64,000 nt of DNA from Canna indica (taxonomy: Eukaryota; Streptophyta; Magnoliopsida; Zingiberales; Cannaceae). Each line of letters opens with the position of its first letter. The first letter of the stretch is position 1. The stretch is from NCBI GenBank assembly GCA_034359265.1, contig CP136893.1, positions 46,449,501 to 46,513,500 on the forward strand, read 5' to 3'. A program made the translations under genes and the position numbers. The notes beneath the pieces were generated by a model, which was not told the origin of the DNA, did no database searches, and worked only from the letters and a program-made list of their open reading frames with translations. Of this stretch, positions 31,546 to 44,400 are shown piece after piece.

Positions 31546-33265
31546 CATTTAAAGCCATCTCAAATATATATGATAGAAAAATTAAGTTCTTTGAACTATG
31601 ACGTCAAGACAAAAGCTCGACCGAAAATTCTCCTTAATGGTAAATTAAAGAAGGCAAATACGTAAAACAGGAAGAATTTGTTTGCACACATCAAGAAATG
31701 GTTTTGTTATAATTACTCCATTCTCAAACTTAACATGCTTCATTCCTTCCAATGAGGGAGAAAAAATGGTTCCCTCCATATTCGTGATCCTTCAACCTAG
31801 TATATCACATCAAAAAGCAAAACTTTTCATTCATTTGTAGCTCATTCATATAAACAAAAAAAATATCAACTTAGTAGACCTCATTGGATCAGTAACCAGT
31901 GACAAATGCAAGAAATTTGATCCAAGTATCATACTTATCCTGTAAACTTCCAATCAAAGCAAAATTGTGAGATATTTGTTGACAGGCGTCAGTATCCCAT
32001 TAGAACTATACAACATTCAAATGTTCAGAATCACACAAAAGGACAAATCTTAATATCTACAAGGAAAATGTTAGAACAAATCAATTACCACACCGTTCTC
32101 GATCTGAGGTGTTAGGAATCAATGTGTCGACGAGTTCAAACCTAATGCACGTGTCAATGGGAAAAGAAAACAATCTCAAACAAGCTAACCTATATGAACC
32201 TAAGCAGACCCTTCTAAAAAATCCCATTTTTTGTTTCTCAACTTCTGATCAAATGGAAGAGCACGAGATCCAATCTTTCCACCAAATTTGCATGAAGATT
32301 GAAAGAAAAGTAGTATTTGCGGGTGAGATATGAGGGAACTGACAGTTTTTGAGAAAATGTCTCCTACGGAGTCGCTTCCTCTTCTCCTTCCCTTCCCCCT
32401 CAGCATGCATTTATAGTAGGTGGTGAATAAAGTGATGAATTTTGACCCTGAAATTGGAAGAAAGTAGGGTCGAGATTGTGCCGCAGAGGGAAAGGAATGC
32501 ATGATTCGTATTAATTAAACAAGTAGACACGTTGTGACTTTATGATAGAGGGAGTGGCGGCATCGGCAGTGATTGGCAGCGTCGGCAGACCGGCGGGGTG
32601 GATGCTAGATCGGAACTTAAGTAGAGGGGGAGGGGTGATCGGGCAAGGAAGGAGGGCAGAGGCAGCACGGTCACTCCCTATAGGGTTGGCATTTGGCATG
32701 GAAGGAGGCAGAGGCGTCACCTGGTTAGGGACCTTGTATTGGCATTTTGCGAGGAAGTCAGGGTAGAGCGTCGAGGGAGGTGACTCGTCCTCGTGCAGGA
32801 GAGAAGGGTTTGGGGCGGATTCGGGTATTAGCCTATTAGGTTTAGGTATTTAAGTATTTAATTTAAATTTCAAAATGATTCTAGGTATGAGATTTAGGAA
32901 CAATTTATTTTTATTGTTCTGTTTGTGACATATAGGAATGGTTTCTTTATATTCCCATAGGTTATTGGCTAAAGGAATAGTTTCTTTATTTTCTCATAAG
33001 TTATAGGCTAAGGGAACGGTTCTTAAACCATTCCCATATATTGGCTATGGGAACGTATTTTTTTTGTTCCTATAGTATCTTGGATAAGGGAATGATTTTT
33101 AAAACTGTTCCCATATGTTGGCTATGGGAACGGTTTTGTTTTCTGTTCCTATAGTATATTGGCTAAGGGAACAATTTCCAAAATCGTTCCTGTAAGTGAT
33201 GTATAGGAACACTTTTTTAACCGTTCCCAAAAGTAGCGTGGCAACAGAGCCAAAATGTAGTAGTG

Positions 33266-33697
33266 GTGGGACTCAACAGTCTTCAGCATATTAAGGAGCT
33301 CGGGAAGCGAGGCGTCTAGCTTGTTCATGTGGTAGTTAATGATCAACTGTGAAAATGACTCTGGAAGGAATTGGAGTATTAAGTCCTGACTCAGCGCGTT
33401 ATCTACGTTTACGCCCAGTTTCTCTAACCTCTCGATCAAATCGATTATTTAGAGAACATAGGTTTCAACAGGGGTCCCTGCCGTCATCTTGGCCTGGAAG
33501 AGTTGTTTTGATTGCTCAAACCTAGCAGTCCAGCTCTCTTCACTGTACAACTACTTGAGGTGAGAGAGGATGGCCCCTACATCTATCTTTTCATGTTGTC
33601 GCTGCAACGCATCAGACATAGAGGCGAGCATAATGCACTGAACAGTAGTGTTGTCATCTTGCCACTTCTTGTAAGTGGCTCTCACTTCCTCGGTAGC
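33266..33697 (-). pseudogene. Copia-D1 gag fragment (UBN2 domain)
   Basis: Minus frames give MSATEEVRATYKKWQDDN, CIMLASMSDALQRQHEK, an internal stop, EQSKQLFQAKMTAGTPVET and then MIERLEKLGVNVDNALSQDL with LILQFLPESFSQL. This is a typical copia gag UBN2 domain. The N-terminus is cut by the gypsy LTR at 33698 and the C-terminal side by CACTA-4. Confidence 0.85.
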
Positions 33698-36384
33698 TGA
33701 CATGCCCCAAGTTCAGGGTCACGTGACTGCCCAAGGTATACGTGCCTATACACCGCAGCCTAACCCATGCACATTCCAACTCATAAAATATCAAAATAAA
33801 CAACAACTTTTATTAATAAAAAGAACCAAAACAAATTTTTATTTCAAAACAGCAAGGTTTTAAATAAATAGCTCAAGTGTGGAAATAAATCGAAGAGCAA
33901 TAGTTCTTTTAACAAATAAAAGATTGAATAAAAACATGAATGTTCCACGGGACTACAACTCTAAATACCAAAACAAAAATGCATGACAACCTTCTACAGA
34001 CTCGACTACGACGTCTAACTAGTACTGCTATGAGATCATGTGGCTCCTCTGCCCTCCAACTGCGCCAAGTGCTCCAGCCCACCAAACCGGTCAGGCTCTG
34101 CAAAACAAAACAATGACAATGGGTGAGTTCAAAGAACTCAGTGAGTGTTTCTACCAACCCTCACAAAAACAAACATCATAGATAAGATGCACAAGATAAA
34201 ACTCCTGACTCAAGCAGGAAAAGGTCACAAGGGAGTGACCTGCTAACAGGCCATCCGGCCATCACCTGCCCGAAGGCAGCCAACACCCAAACGGTGAAGA
34301 ACAACAAGCCTAAGCCTACCATGACCTAAGGCAAACAACACATTCTACGATAATCAAGAAGGCCCTCCGAACTTATCCTAGTATAAATAAACTCGGGAGC
34401 AATCGAGAAAGGCCCTCTGAACTTGCTCCACGAGACGCATAGGGACAATCGGATTCTCCCATCCGAACTTACCCCTTTAAGATAACATAAGAGTAATTGG
34501 GTAGGCCCTTCGAGCTTACTCTTAAAAGATATCACATGAATAATCGGGAAAGGCCCTCCGAACTTATTCCTTAAAACTAACTCGGGGATAATCGGATAGG
34601 CCCTCCGAACTTATTCTGCAGGTTGGGAATTTGTCATCCAACCTCCCGGGCTTAGCCCGCAATCATGAAGATATGGCGCACCATGACCTATGTCAAGGCT
34701 TTCCTACGGTGTCTCATGGGTGTTCCTATCGAAAAGTGTCTCAACACTCCAATACCTGACCACAATTCCTAGACCCGTAATGTCATAAATCCGTGTGGTT
34801 TTATTTCATGCTTAAACTTCTCATGTTGGTTCATAACAGATTATGTTGACCCTTTTTCCCCATTTTAATTATGCAATTAAAATTTAGTTCACCACAATTA
34901 GGGCTTTGTTTTAGCTTACTGTTCTGCCCAAAACTGATGTATTTAATCCAAATCTGGTCTCCAGAGTGTGTCCTATGTTTCCAAGCTATATTTTCTGGTA
35001 GAAACGATAGGTTAGATGACTATGTTCACAGAAATACAAACACCACAGAAAGCATTACAAAAATAGCGCAGATTCATCATCTCAGCATAAAATTCCAGCA
35101 ACTTTGAATTTTCAGCATGTTATGAAAATAAATCTGAAAATTCACAGAAATTAAATCCTTAATCCACCAAGATATCAGAATTATAACATTTAGATAATTC
35201 TCACAAAAACCATATTTTTAAACAAGATTATCAAACACTACCATCATCTTTCAATCAAGAACAACCTTTAAGATCAAGCATTTAAATCAAGAAACCATCT
35301 TGCAAAAACCTTCATGGCATCAACATCAAGATCCTAATTTTACAAAACATGATTTTCTCCAAAAATCACAGATTAACTACTAAGCATGCCTGAACATATA
35401 AGAACTTATTTTAATAATCAATTTGAGATATAAACTACAAGATAATCAAGATCCCTCACTTAGGAAAAAAAACTATAAAAAAAAAAGATCCCTCACTTAG
35501 GCATTTCATCAAACACCTTGAGGGCACCCTTGCTCCACCCTTGGCCGAGCACCCCTAGGGCCATCCTAGGGCTGCCGAACCCCATAGAGAAGGGTTTAGG
35601 GCCTCCTCAAAAATGGCACAAAAAAATTATGTCGAGAATTCGAGGAATCGTCGGAAATAAACAAAGAACATCAAGCCTCCAAGAACGACGTCAAGAAACT
35701 CAAAGAAATCTCGAAAGATGGAGGGTAAAACCACTCACCTAATTTGGAAAGATGACTATAACCAATCCCGTATGATGGCCCTCAAATCCTGCTTCAAAAG
35801 ATGATGGCTCAACTTAGACTTAGGAAGGGGAAGGGAGGAGACGGTGGCTCCCCTCAAGCCTTCGGCTTGAGGAGAGAGGGAGAGAGAGGAAGAGAGAGGG
35901 TCTCGCTTCGGCTGGCTCCTCTCGGCTCAGCCCCAAAGGGGCGGAAGAAGGAGTGGAAGGAGAAGGGGGAAAGCTTGGGTGGCTCGGCTCTTGCTGGCGG
36001 CGGTTCCAAGGGGATAGAGGAGAAGGGCAGCTGGCGGCTGGCTCCAAAAAGGGAGCCACAAGCCAAGGGAAGGGGGTTATATACTCCCTCCTCAACCCTA
36101 ACCCCTCTAAACCCTTTATCCAACCCGCATCCGCCTCAAGCCGAACCCGAACCCGCTAACTTAAATTAACTTAATTAATCCTATTCTCCACAAAACCATC
36201 CACAACATTAAATTAAATAAATTTAACTACTCAAGCAATATTTCACATTCTTAATCCTACTTACCCGAGCTCGCAGGCTCGCACCGGACCATGAGTTGAC
36301 TCGGCTCGACCTCGATCTAGTCCGCTAGGCTGGAAAATACAAGCATAAAGGAAAATAATATAATTAAATATCTAGGATATTACA
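33698..36384 (-). repeat. 3' LTR of Gypsy-1 (2687 bp)
   Basis: On the minus strand it runs from TGTAATATCCTAG (36384) to GGGGCATGTCA (33698). A tandem series of about 50-bp units with TAATCGGG-AGGCCCTCCGAACTT lies at 34340-34620. On the minus strand a TATATAAC box is at about 36085-36078. A GC-rich purine segment (35800-36070), absent from Gypsy-2, makes it about 0.4 kb longer than the 2270-bp Gypsy-2 LTR. No coding sequence is credible. Confidence 0.85.
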
Positions 36385-36420
36385 ATCCTCAAACAACGAA
36401 GGATAACGCTCCCTCATATC

Positions 36421-37929
36421 TGTTGGCTTTAGGTTTTCAACCTTGGCCTTAATCTCGGTTTTGATGATAACAAATACGGAACTAATATTTCATATAGAAA
36501 TCTTTAAGGTTCCATATTGATTAGCGTTCGATGTCCTCGATCTGAAAAATCGGAAGAAATTGGAAAATCAGAAGGACATTGATAGTCGAGCTCGGGTTCA
36601 TCGCGAAAATTTCTCGAAGCTCGACGAGTGCACCAAAGTCGCATTGGACAAGTCCAAAGATCAAATGAAAAGCTCTCCAAGTTGATGCTCGTTGAAAGCC
36701 GGAACCCGAAAATGAAGCGCGTAAGAAAAAGGGTTAAAAAATCAATATCAACCTTTGTTCGGTCGACCGATCAATCGACCGAAGAGTGTAAGAAAAAAGG
36801 CAGTAGCGCTTCTGGTCAACCGGGTGGTCGACCGAACAGTGCCAAAAATTGGCAGTGGCTACTTCGATCGATTGGGCAGTCGACTGACAGAGGCCAAATT
36901 CTGGTATAGGATGCGTCGGTCGACCGGACTACGGATCACCAAAGCCACAATCTGCGTTGATCGACCGAATTACGGGAACATAGATTTGCATCTGGCGGTC
37001 AACCCATCGGTCGACCACACAGAGAGAATAGGCAGCCATCGCTCTAAGCAGTCGATCGGTCGATAAATTGGCCAATCGATCGAGCAGCTGTAACGGCTAG
37101 ATTTTAGCCCGTGTAGCTGCCGTTCCTTTGAGAGGTTAAATATATCATTCATATAACTCATTTAACTCTCCTCTCTCCCACTCTTACAGATTTGATTGAG
37201 AATTCTAAAGGGAGATATGATCTTTCAAAGGATCGATCAACAACGCTCTGTTCTTCTGTGAACATTTTCTCAAGCGCCCACCTTTCTTCCTCAACTCGGG
37301 TTTTTGATTCGAGTTGTACCTCTTGACGAGTTGAAGGCATTGAAGTCTTGGAAAAGAGTTGTGGTTCCTCTTTCATTTCTTAAGCTCTTTTGATTGTATT
37401 TTAATTGTTAATTGAACATTGTTTTATTTGAATTTGAGTTTGAGTGAGACCTAGGTTGTTAGGTCTTGTTGTATGGAAGTGGTTACCTTGGTGAAAAGGT
37501 GTAAAACCACTTGTGTAAGCATAACTTACTAGCATTAGTTGAGTTGTCCCTTAGGGTTGAGGTGGAAGAGTTCTCTTGGTAAGAAGGCGGTGACTTCTAG
37601 GTGTGGAAGTGCCTTAGGTCGAGAGTGCGACTCTTCGAGTCAAAGTCCTAATTGTAAGGGAAACAATAATTAATCTAGTAAACCTAGTTTGGAAATCCTA
37701 AGCGAGGTGCTTAGGTAGTGGAGTAGGCATTGGGGCCGAATCACTATAAATTCTAGTGTTTGCATTGATTTATTGATTGTATTAATTGCTTTACTATTTA
37801 TCGCTTCCGCATCAAATCATCGAATTATAAATTGCCTAATTAGTTTAAGAAAATGATTAAAATAGATTTAAGCAAATTGAATTAGTAAACATACTATTCA
37901 CCCCCTCTACTGTTCCCATTTCTCCAACA
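36421..37929 (+). repeat. 5' LTR of TR-GAG-2 (1509 bp)
   Basis: It starts TGTTGGCTTTAGG and ends TTTCTCCAACA, followed at 37932 by the PBS TGGTATCAGAGCGGG (initiator tRNA-Met). The palindrome cluster (36755-37085) is the longest in the window, with TAAATATATC at about 37139 as a weak TATA candidate. Confidence 0.88.
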
Positions 37930-37997
37930 ATTGGTATCAGAGCGGGTTGTGGATTGAGATTTCACCATCTCGTCTATATCTTGCCTCGATCTAAAAA

Positions 37998-39387
37998 ATG
38001 GCACTAGAGAGTATAACATTTTCACTACCTAGGTTTGATGAAGAAAACTTTGGTGTTCGGAATAGTAGGATGTACACCTTTCTTAAAACACAAAGTTTAG
38101 ATCTATTGTGCATGCTAAATAATAAGTATGTTGAGCCCACCATTGATATAAATGATTGGACTCAAGAACAATTTAGATTATTTGAATTGAATGCTAAAAC
38201 AACGCATCACCTGTATTGCTCATTTTCAAATGAAATACTTAAAAGGTTATGCATTGTTCTTCCGCTTTTGATATCTGGGCAACATTAAATATGTTATATG
38301 ATTATGCTAAAACCGAAAAGCTTAATACTTTTGTTGAGGGTGGTGATGACAATGGTCATCCCCTAGTACTAACCTTGGTTTTGATGCCCAAAGCACTTCT
38401 AGCCAAAGAAGCACAAGCAAAAATCAGAAAAGAAAACTTAGGTGCTTCCTTTGCCAAGAGACGGGACACAAGAAGATGAATTGTCCTCTCTTGAAGAAGA
38501 AATCCAAAAAGAAGTGTGCTTCTCCATCCACATCTCAATCAAGTGAAGCCTCTTCTAGACATGACGATGAAGCTACATCGAACTTTTGCCTCATGGGTCT
38601 TCGGAATGAGGTATATTTACCGTCTTCTAGTCATGACCAAAAGAGTGATTCTAGTAGCTCTAAATCCCTTGACATGTCTTATAAAGAACTACTAGAAGAA
38701 TGCAAAAAAATGTATGCCATCCTTGTAAAAAAGAAAAAGGAAAATAGAAAATTAAAGAAAGAAAATTTAAGGCTTAGTTCTCATGTGCATGAACTAGAGA
38801 ATGAAAAATTGAATACAAGTACAATTGTTTCTTGCCATGATGATCTTAAGCATGAAATTGAGAATTTAAAAGGTGAGGTAAAAGACTTTAAAAATGAAAA
38901 TGAAGGTTTGAAATCAAAAATGAAACTTAGGAGTAATGATTTGAAAAATGATTTCAAACTTGAGAATTAAAAATTGAAAGTTGAAAATAGCTTGTTGAAA
39001 CCTCAAATACAAGCTTTACACAAATCCATTAATGACTTAAAAAATGAGATTGTTTTCTTGAGTAAGAAAACTAGTAATTTATCACATGCTTCATCTTTTA
39101 GAAATCATAGTAATAAAAATGCTTATGTAAAGAATGCTAAGGTTCATCATCACTCTCATGTCAAACATTCTTCCTTTAAATCTCATGTCCAAAAGAAAAA
39201 GTTTCATGAAAACTATTTTTGTTGTCGTACATTTGGCCATGCTATTCATGATTGTGCAGTTAAAAGAAATCCATGTGTTGCTAAGACACTTTGGATTCCT
39301 AGGCCAACTCACCCCCAAGGACCCAAAGCCATTTGGGTACCAAAGATCTCATCTTCTCTTGTAGGGGGAGCAACCACACAAGGATGA
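37998..39387 (+). pseudogene. TR-GAG-2 gag, broken
   Basis: It starts MALESITFSLPRFDEENFG, parallel to TR-GAG-1 gag. A frameshift near 38250-38280 and another near 38420 precede the zinc knuckle CFLCQETGHKKMNC (about 38443-38484, intact C-x2-C-x4-H-x4-C). A coiled coil follows (38660-39060) with a stop at 38968-38970, then a second knuckle-like FCCRTFGHAIHDC and the C-terminal HPQGPKAIWVPK block. No pol follows; 39388-40225 is non-coding and matches TR-GAG-1. Confidence 0.85.
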
Positions 39388-40225
39388 GTTGATGATGGTT
39401 GGTGGGAGTTGCATGAAGACTTAAAGCTTCACCAAATACAAGTTGCAACTTTGCATCGTATGGATGCCTTTGGTATGAAAAATCGGTATCTAGTTAATTT
39501 GGTATTATCTCCTATACCTCTTGTTTAAATTAGAGTTGGAGTTTGATATATGCTTAATATTAGTAGATTTTCCACTCTCAATAAGTTTCAAAAATGTTTT
39601 TGACTTTTGATTTCTCGGTCTCTTTGGAGACCTATGTAGTCTGTAATGGGCTCATGCGACCTTGCAGTTTTAAATCGTAGGCACATTGTGGCCTTTCGAT
39701 TTTCAATCAATAGGAAGGGTTGGAGATCATATTTTCATATTTATTACATTTGTGATCTCTTAAAATTCATTTTGGTATCATTTGATTTTATTTAAAACGG
39801 ATTTCAATCCATTTAGCAAAGTGAACTTTGATATTGATACTTGATGCTTCTCTTTGCTTTTTGGTTGAGTTAGCTTGCTAAGTAGCTATATTTTCTCTAA
39901 AATATTAGTGTAGCTTACTTGCAAGTTATAAGTATTTTAGGAAGGCAAATAACTAGGAAGAAAAAGATTAGTTTGGCAAATTATCATGAATAAGGTATAA
40001 CTTTGATAAATTCAAAATCTTAGTGTTATACCTCAATGCTTAAGCTTAAATAATGTCTCAATTCTCATGATTAGAATTGCATGGTAAACCCTTGAATTTT
40101 CATGAGTAGGTAGAATTTTAGTACTTAGGCAAATTTCATTGAATGAAACTTGATCTAGGTTGATATTTACTATTAGAGACATTCCTTTAAGTCCAAACTA
40201 GTTAAACAGGTTTAGAGATCTTATT

Positions 40226-42500
40226 CCTCAAATGCTTTACAGCCTCCTCCACCAGGTCAGGACCCTTCATGAGGGAATCCCCTGCCTCAAACCAGCCTAA
40301 GGGCGACCTGCATCACCGCCCATACAATGCCTCAAATGGGGCCATCCCGATGCTGCTATGGTAGCTATTATTATAGGCAAATTCAATCAGAGGTAAGTGC
40401 CTCTCCCAACTACCCTCCAAATCTAGGACACATGGTCTCAGCATATCCTCCAGCGTCTGAATAGTTTGCTCCGATTGACCATCTGTCCAAAGATGAAATA
40501 TAGTACAGAACCCCGAACCTGATTGCCTAAAGCCTCTTGGAACGACTGCCAAAAATGAGCTGTGAACTGAGTACCCCGATCTGAGATGATCATCACAACA
40601 ACACCATGATATGCGACGATCCAATACAAGAACAACCTCGCATACTGCTTAGCTGAAAAGGTTGTCTTGATTGGTATAAAATGCGAAGTCTTGGTTAGGT
40701 GATCCACCACTACCCAAATAGAATCATTGCCCTTCCCAGACTTTGGCAATCCTGTCACAAAATCCATGGTTATCTTCTCCCATTTCCACTATGGTTCTTC
40801 TAGGTTCTGGAGCAACCCTACCGGCTTCAAATGCTCAGCCTTCACCTGCTAACACATCAGGCACTTAGACACAAACTCGGCCACTTCTATTTTTATGCCT
40901 TTCCACCAATAATTATGCCTTAGGTCACGATACATCTTCGTGGCTCCCGGATGCATAGTGTATGTGGATTGATAAGCCATCTCTAGCACCTGCCTGGGAA
41001 CCTTGGCCATATCTGGCACCACTATCCTATTCTTAAACCTCATAACGCCCTCCGAGTCCACACTGAACCCATTATCGGCATCGTCTCTCCTGGCCAGATC
41101 CGTAGTGAGAGCACAGAAAGCATCCACCTCTTGTGCTGCTCGTAACATATCAACCAATGTGGACTGCACCCTCAGGTGAGCCACCAGCGCACCATAATCT
41201 GATACTGATAAGATTGCCCCGCCATCCAAACATAGAGCCAAACCATGAGCCAACAATCTCCTCCTGATCGCCAAATGCGCCAGACTGCCCATAGACTTCC
41301 TACTCAAAGCATCGGCTACCATATTAGCCTTCCCAGGATGGTACATGATCGTGCAGTCATAATCCTTGAATAGTTCAAGCCATCTTCTCTACATCAGGTT
41401 CAACTCCTTCTGGGTGAGCAAATACTGGAGGCCTTATGATTAGTGTATATCTCACAAGCCTCGCCATAAAGGTAGTCACGCCACAGCTTCAATCCAAACA
41501 CCACTGCTGCTAGCTCAAGATCATGAGTCGGGTAATTCTTCTCGTGAACCTTCAACTGCCTAGAGGCATAAGCTTTCACCCTGCTATTCTGCATCAGCAC
41601 ACAACCCAAGCCGACCCAGGAGGCATCACAATAAACAACAAACCCTCCCGAGCCCGAAGGTACTGCTAGAACTGGCACCGACGTCAAGCGGTCCTTGAGC
41701 TTCAGAAAGCTCTCCTCGCACTTACTCTCCCATTCGAACTTGACCTTCTTCTGAGTCAAGCGAGTCAATAGCGCTGTAATCCTGGAGAAGTTCTCCACAA
41801 ACTTCCTGTAATAACCTGCCAACCCCAGGAAACTACGGATCTCTGTGACATTGGTCGACCTCTTCCAACTCTGAACTGCTCTATCTTTGCAGGGTCCACC
41901 TTTACCCCTTCCCTGGACACCACATGGTCAAGGAACTCCACACTTTCCAACTAGAACTCGCACTTGGAGAACTTAGCATACAATCTGTGCTCCCTGAGAG
42001 TTTCAACACTACCCTCAAGTGCTTAGCATGCTCCTCCCTGCCCCTGGAATAAATCAAAATATCATCAATGAACACAATTATGAATTTATCCAAGAATTCC
42101 CTGAACACTCAGTTCGTTAGATCCATAAAATGCTGCAGGTGCATTAGTCAGCCCGAAGGACATCACCAGGAACTCAAAGTGCCCATAGCTCGACCTGAAA
42201 GCAGTCTTAGGGATGTCACTGTCCTGGATCCTCAACTGATGATACCCTAACCAACGGTCAATCTTTGAAAACCACTGAGCTCCCTGAAGCTGATCAAACA
42301 AATCATCAATCCTAGGCAGTGGGTACCGATTCTTCACCGTTACCTTATTAAGCTGCCTATAGTCAATGCATATTTGCATGGACCCATCTTTCTTTTTCAC
42401 AAAGAGCACTGAAGCACCCTAAGGAGAAACACTTGGGTGAATGAAACCCAACACAAGCAGCTCCTGCAACTGGGAGTTCAACTCCCTCAACTCAGTCGAT
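40226..42500 (-). pseudogene. Gypsy-1 pol: RT, RNase H and integrase, broken
   Basis: In minus order: RT (42409 leftwards) with [39 protein letters not shown] and the catalytic FIDDILIYS (about 42065); RNase H (41822-41400) with [13 protein letters not shown]; integrase zinc region HPGATKMYRDLRHNYWW and KCLMC (about 40950-40850); integrase core with [29 protein letters not shown] and [10 protein letters not shown]. It ends at GPDLVEEAVKHL, cut by TR-GAG-2. Frameshifts (near 42100, 41850 and 40450) and stops make it inactive. Confidence 0.9.
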
Positions 42501-44400
42501 GTCATTCGGTATGGTGGAATATATGGAGATCTGCTTCACCCCTGGCTACAAATCAATACAGAATTTGATCTCCCTCTCTAGAGGTAACCCTGGCAACTCA
42601 TCCGGAAACACTTCAGAGAATTCGCACACCACGGGCATTCCCTCGATGTCCCTAGCCGCACCTCCGCCTTCTTTTGCCACAGACACAAAGGCCAAGAAGG
42701 ACTGGCAACCACCCAGAAGTAGCTTCTGAGACTTAAGAGCTGAAATCGCCTTCGCCGGTTCTCTCCTTTCCTCACCCTAGAAGGTAAACTGGGGCAATTC
42801 AGGCTTACTGAAGGTCATAGTCTTAGACCTGCAATCTATTGAGGTGAAATGATCCGCCAACCAGTCCATGCCCAAAATTGCGTCAAGCTCCAGCATCGGC
42901 AGAAGTGTCAAGTCGGCTATCAACACATGCCCACAAAAGACCACCTCGCAGCCCTGAAAGACTGTCTATGCCATCACAGAAATGCCCATAGGTGTAGACA
43001 CCACAAGAGGTAACTCAAGCACAGAAGGTACCCCTGACAACTTAGCAGCAAACAAAGCAGATACAAAAGAATGCGTAGAACTCGAGTCAAACAAAACATA
43101 TGCAATGGCAGACCCAACAATAATATTACCTGACACCACTGCCCTGGATGCCTCAGCGCCCTCTTGGTTCATAGCAAACACCCGTACAACGGGCCTCTCC
43201 GAACCACCAGCTCGCTGGCCTCCTGCCTGCGACTGACCCCTTTGAGCTACGGAACCCATTGACATCGGTGTGTTTCCTTTTGTCTGATCAGGCTGCTGAC
43301 TTCTCTTGCTAGGACAATCCTTTTTGTAATGCCCAGTCTGCCTATAACTGAAACATATCTCCGAACATCCCCAGCAAGCCCCAGTGCCTCCTATGACATC
43401 GATTACACTACTGCGGCCCAGATCTCTACTGCGAACCTCCTGATGATGCCCCTGGTCTTGAACCCGTGTGGCCTCTGGAACTATTATGACCTCCGCCCTA
43501 TGGTGGATATGCTGACCTAAAAGTCCCCTCTGAGTGAGCTTGCCGACCCTCCGAAGGCTGGGGCCGAAACTTTTTCTTCTGTGGACCACCATGCCTATCT
43601 ATCGGTACCAGTGCCTCTTTTCAGAGTGCCTCATCTATAACCCAAGTAAAGGAAGTGTCCTCGATGTAATGGATCAGTGTGGCGATCTGCGGTGTCAACC
43701 CCTCAACAAATCTCTTGACCCTGGCGGTCTCTGTGGCTATCAAGGTGGGATGGTACTTCGAGAGTCGAGTTTACTCCATCTCATAATCTATCACTAACAT
43801 ACTGCTCTTCTGACGCAATAGCATGAACTTTTTTGCCCGCCTGTCCCGGACGCTCAACGGCAAGTACTTCTCTACCATAGTAGCTCTAAACTCCTCCTAG
43901 GTAGGGGGTGGTGCATCTACTGCTCTGTGGTCCCTTCAGGCATGAAGCCAATCCTTGGTAGGACCTCTCAGCTGTAACCTGATCAGTCGAGCGATCGAGA
44001 TAGAAGAACAACCGAGCTCCCTACACATCTCAGAGCAATCTCCCAGAAAATTGGTGACCTCCACCCGCTGATCTGTCCCTGCATACTCCGGTGGCCTGAA
44101 TGCAACAAAATCTGCATTTGAAGGTGCTTTGGGGGCTCTGACCACCGGTGCTACTTGTTAGACCACCTCTGGTGCTGCGAGTACTACCGGTAATGGTTGT
44201 GGCTGCTGCCTTAGCTCCCGCTCCCTACAGATCATCTCAGTCAGCTCAACCACTCGGGCCTGCAACTGAACAACCATGGGATCCTGTCCCACATCCTCTT
44301 GGGCCTACGGTGGTCTCCCACGACCATGACCCTGGCCCCGGCCTCGGCGCTCAGTAGAGTTGCTGTCACTATCGCTCCTCGCGGCATCAAAAGCCTCCAT
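42501..44400 (-). pseudogene. Gypsy-1 gag and protease, broken
   Basis: An ATG near 44400 starts a gag with an Arg/Gly-rich N-terminus and a retrotransposon-gag domain (FRPPEYAGTDQRVEVTNF, LQLRGPTKDWLHA, about 44100-43936). A degenerate zinc knuckle CFSYRQTGHYKKDC follows (about 43330), with the second Cys changed to Tyr. The protease (43140-42800) carries VLFDSSSTHSFVSALF, so the usual DSG is DSS, and ends with MLELDAILGMDWLADHF. Several frameshifts. Confidence 0.85.

Larger units (their letters stand above)
29089..33265. mobile_element. CACTA-4, structurally complete non-autonomous CACTA carrying host-gene fragments
   Basis: The left terminus is CACTACAACATTTTTG (29089) and the right is the inverse of CACTACTACATTTTG (33265). 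The 3-bp target duplication GTG is at 29086-29088 and 33266-33268. Both ends carry subterminal GGGAACGGTTT/AACCGTTCCC repeats (29103-29270 and 32890-33235). There is no TNP2 or TNPA homology. The interior holds an LRR receptor-kinase fragment, an Arg/Ser-rich fragment and a GC-rich part with a plausible TATA box (minus, about 32412-32405). It is inserted in Copia-D1 gag. Confidence 0.9.
36421..40225 (+). mobile_element. TR-GAG-2, gag-only copia element, 3' end deleted
   Basis: 5' LTR, PBS, broken gag and about 0.8 kb of non-coding DNA homologous to TR-GAG-1, then an abrupt jump at 40225/40226 into Gypsy-1 integrase. ATATC at 36416-36420 is the target-site candidate. The 3' LTR and the adjoining gypsy chromodomain are missing, so one deletion removed the junction. 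Confidence 0.8.

Noticed and set aside
35801..36169. Overlapping long open frames on both strands in the Gypsy-1 LTR
   Set aside because: A by-product of a GC-rich, purine-biased segment; no recognisable protein, and it lies in an LTR.
36755..37085. Palindrome cluster as a CRISPR array or integron-like site
   Set aside because: No regular repeat-spacer structure; it is eukaryotic LTR sequence and recurs in the same LTR position in many copies.
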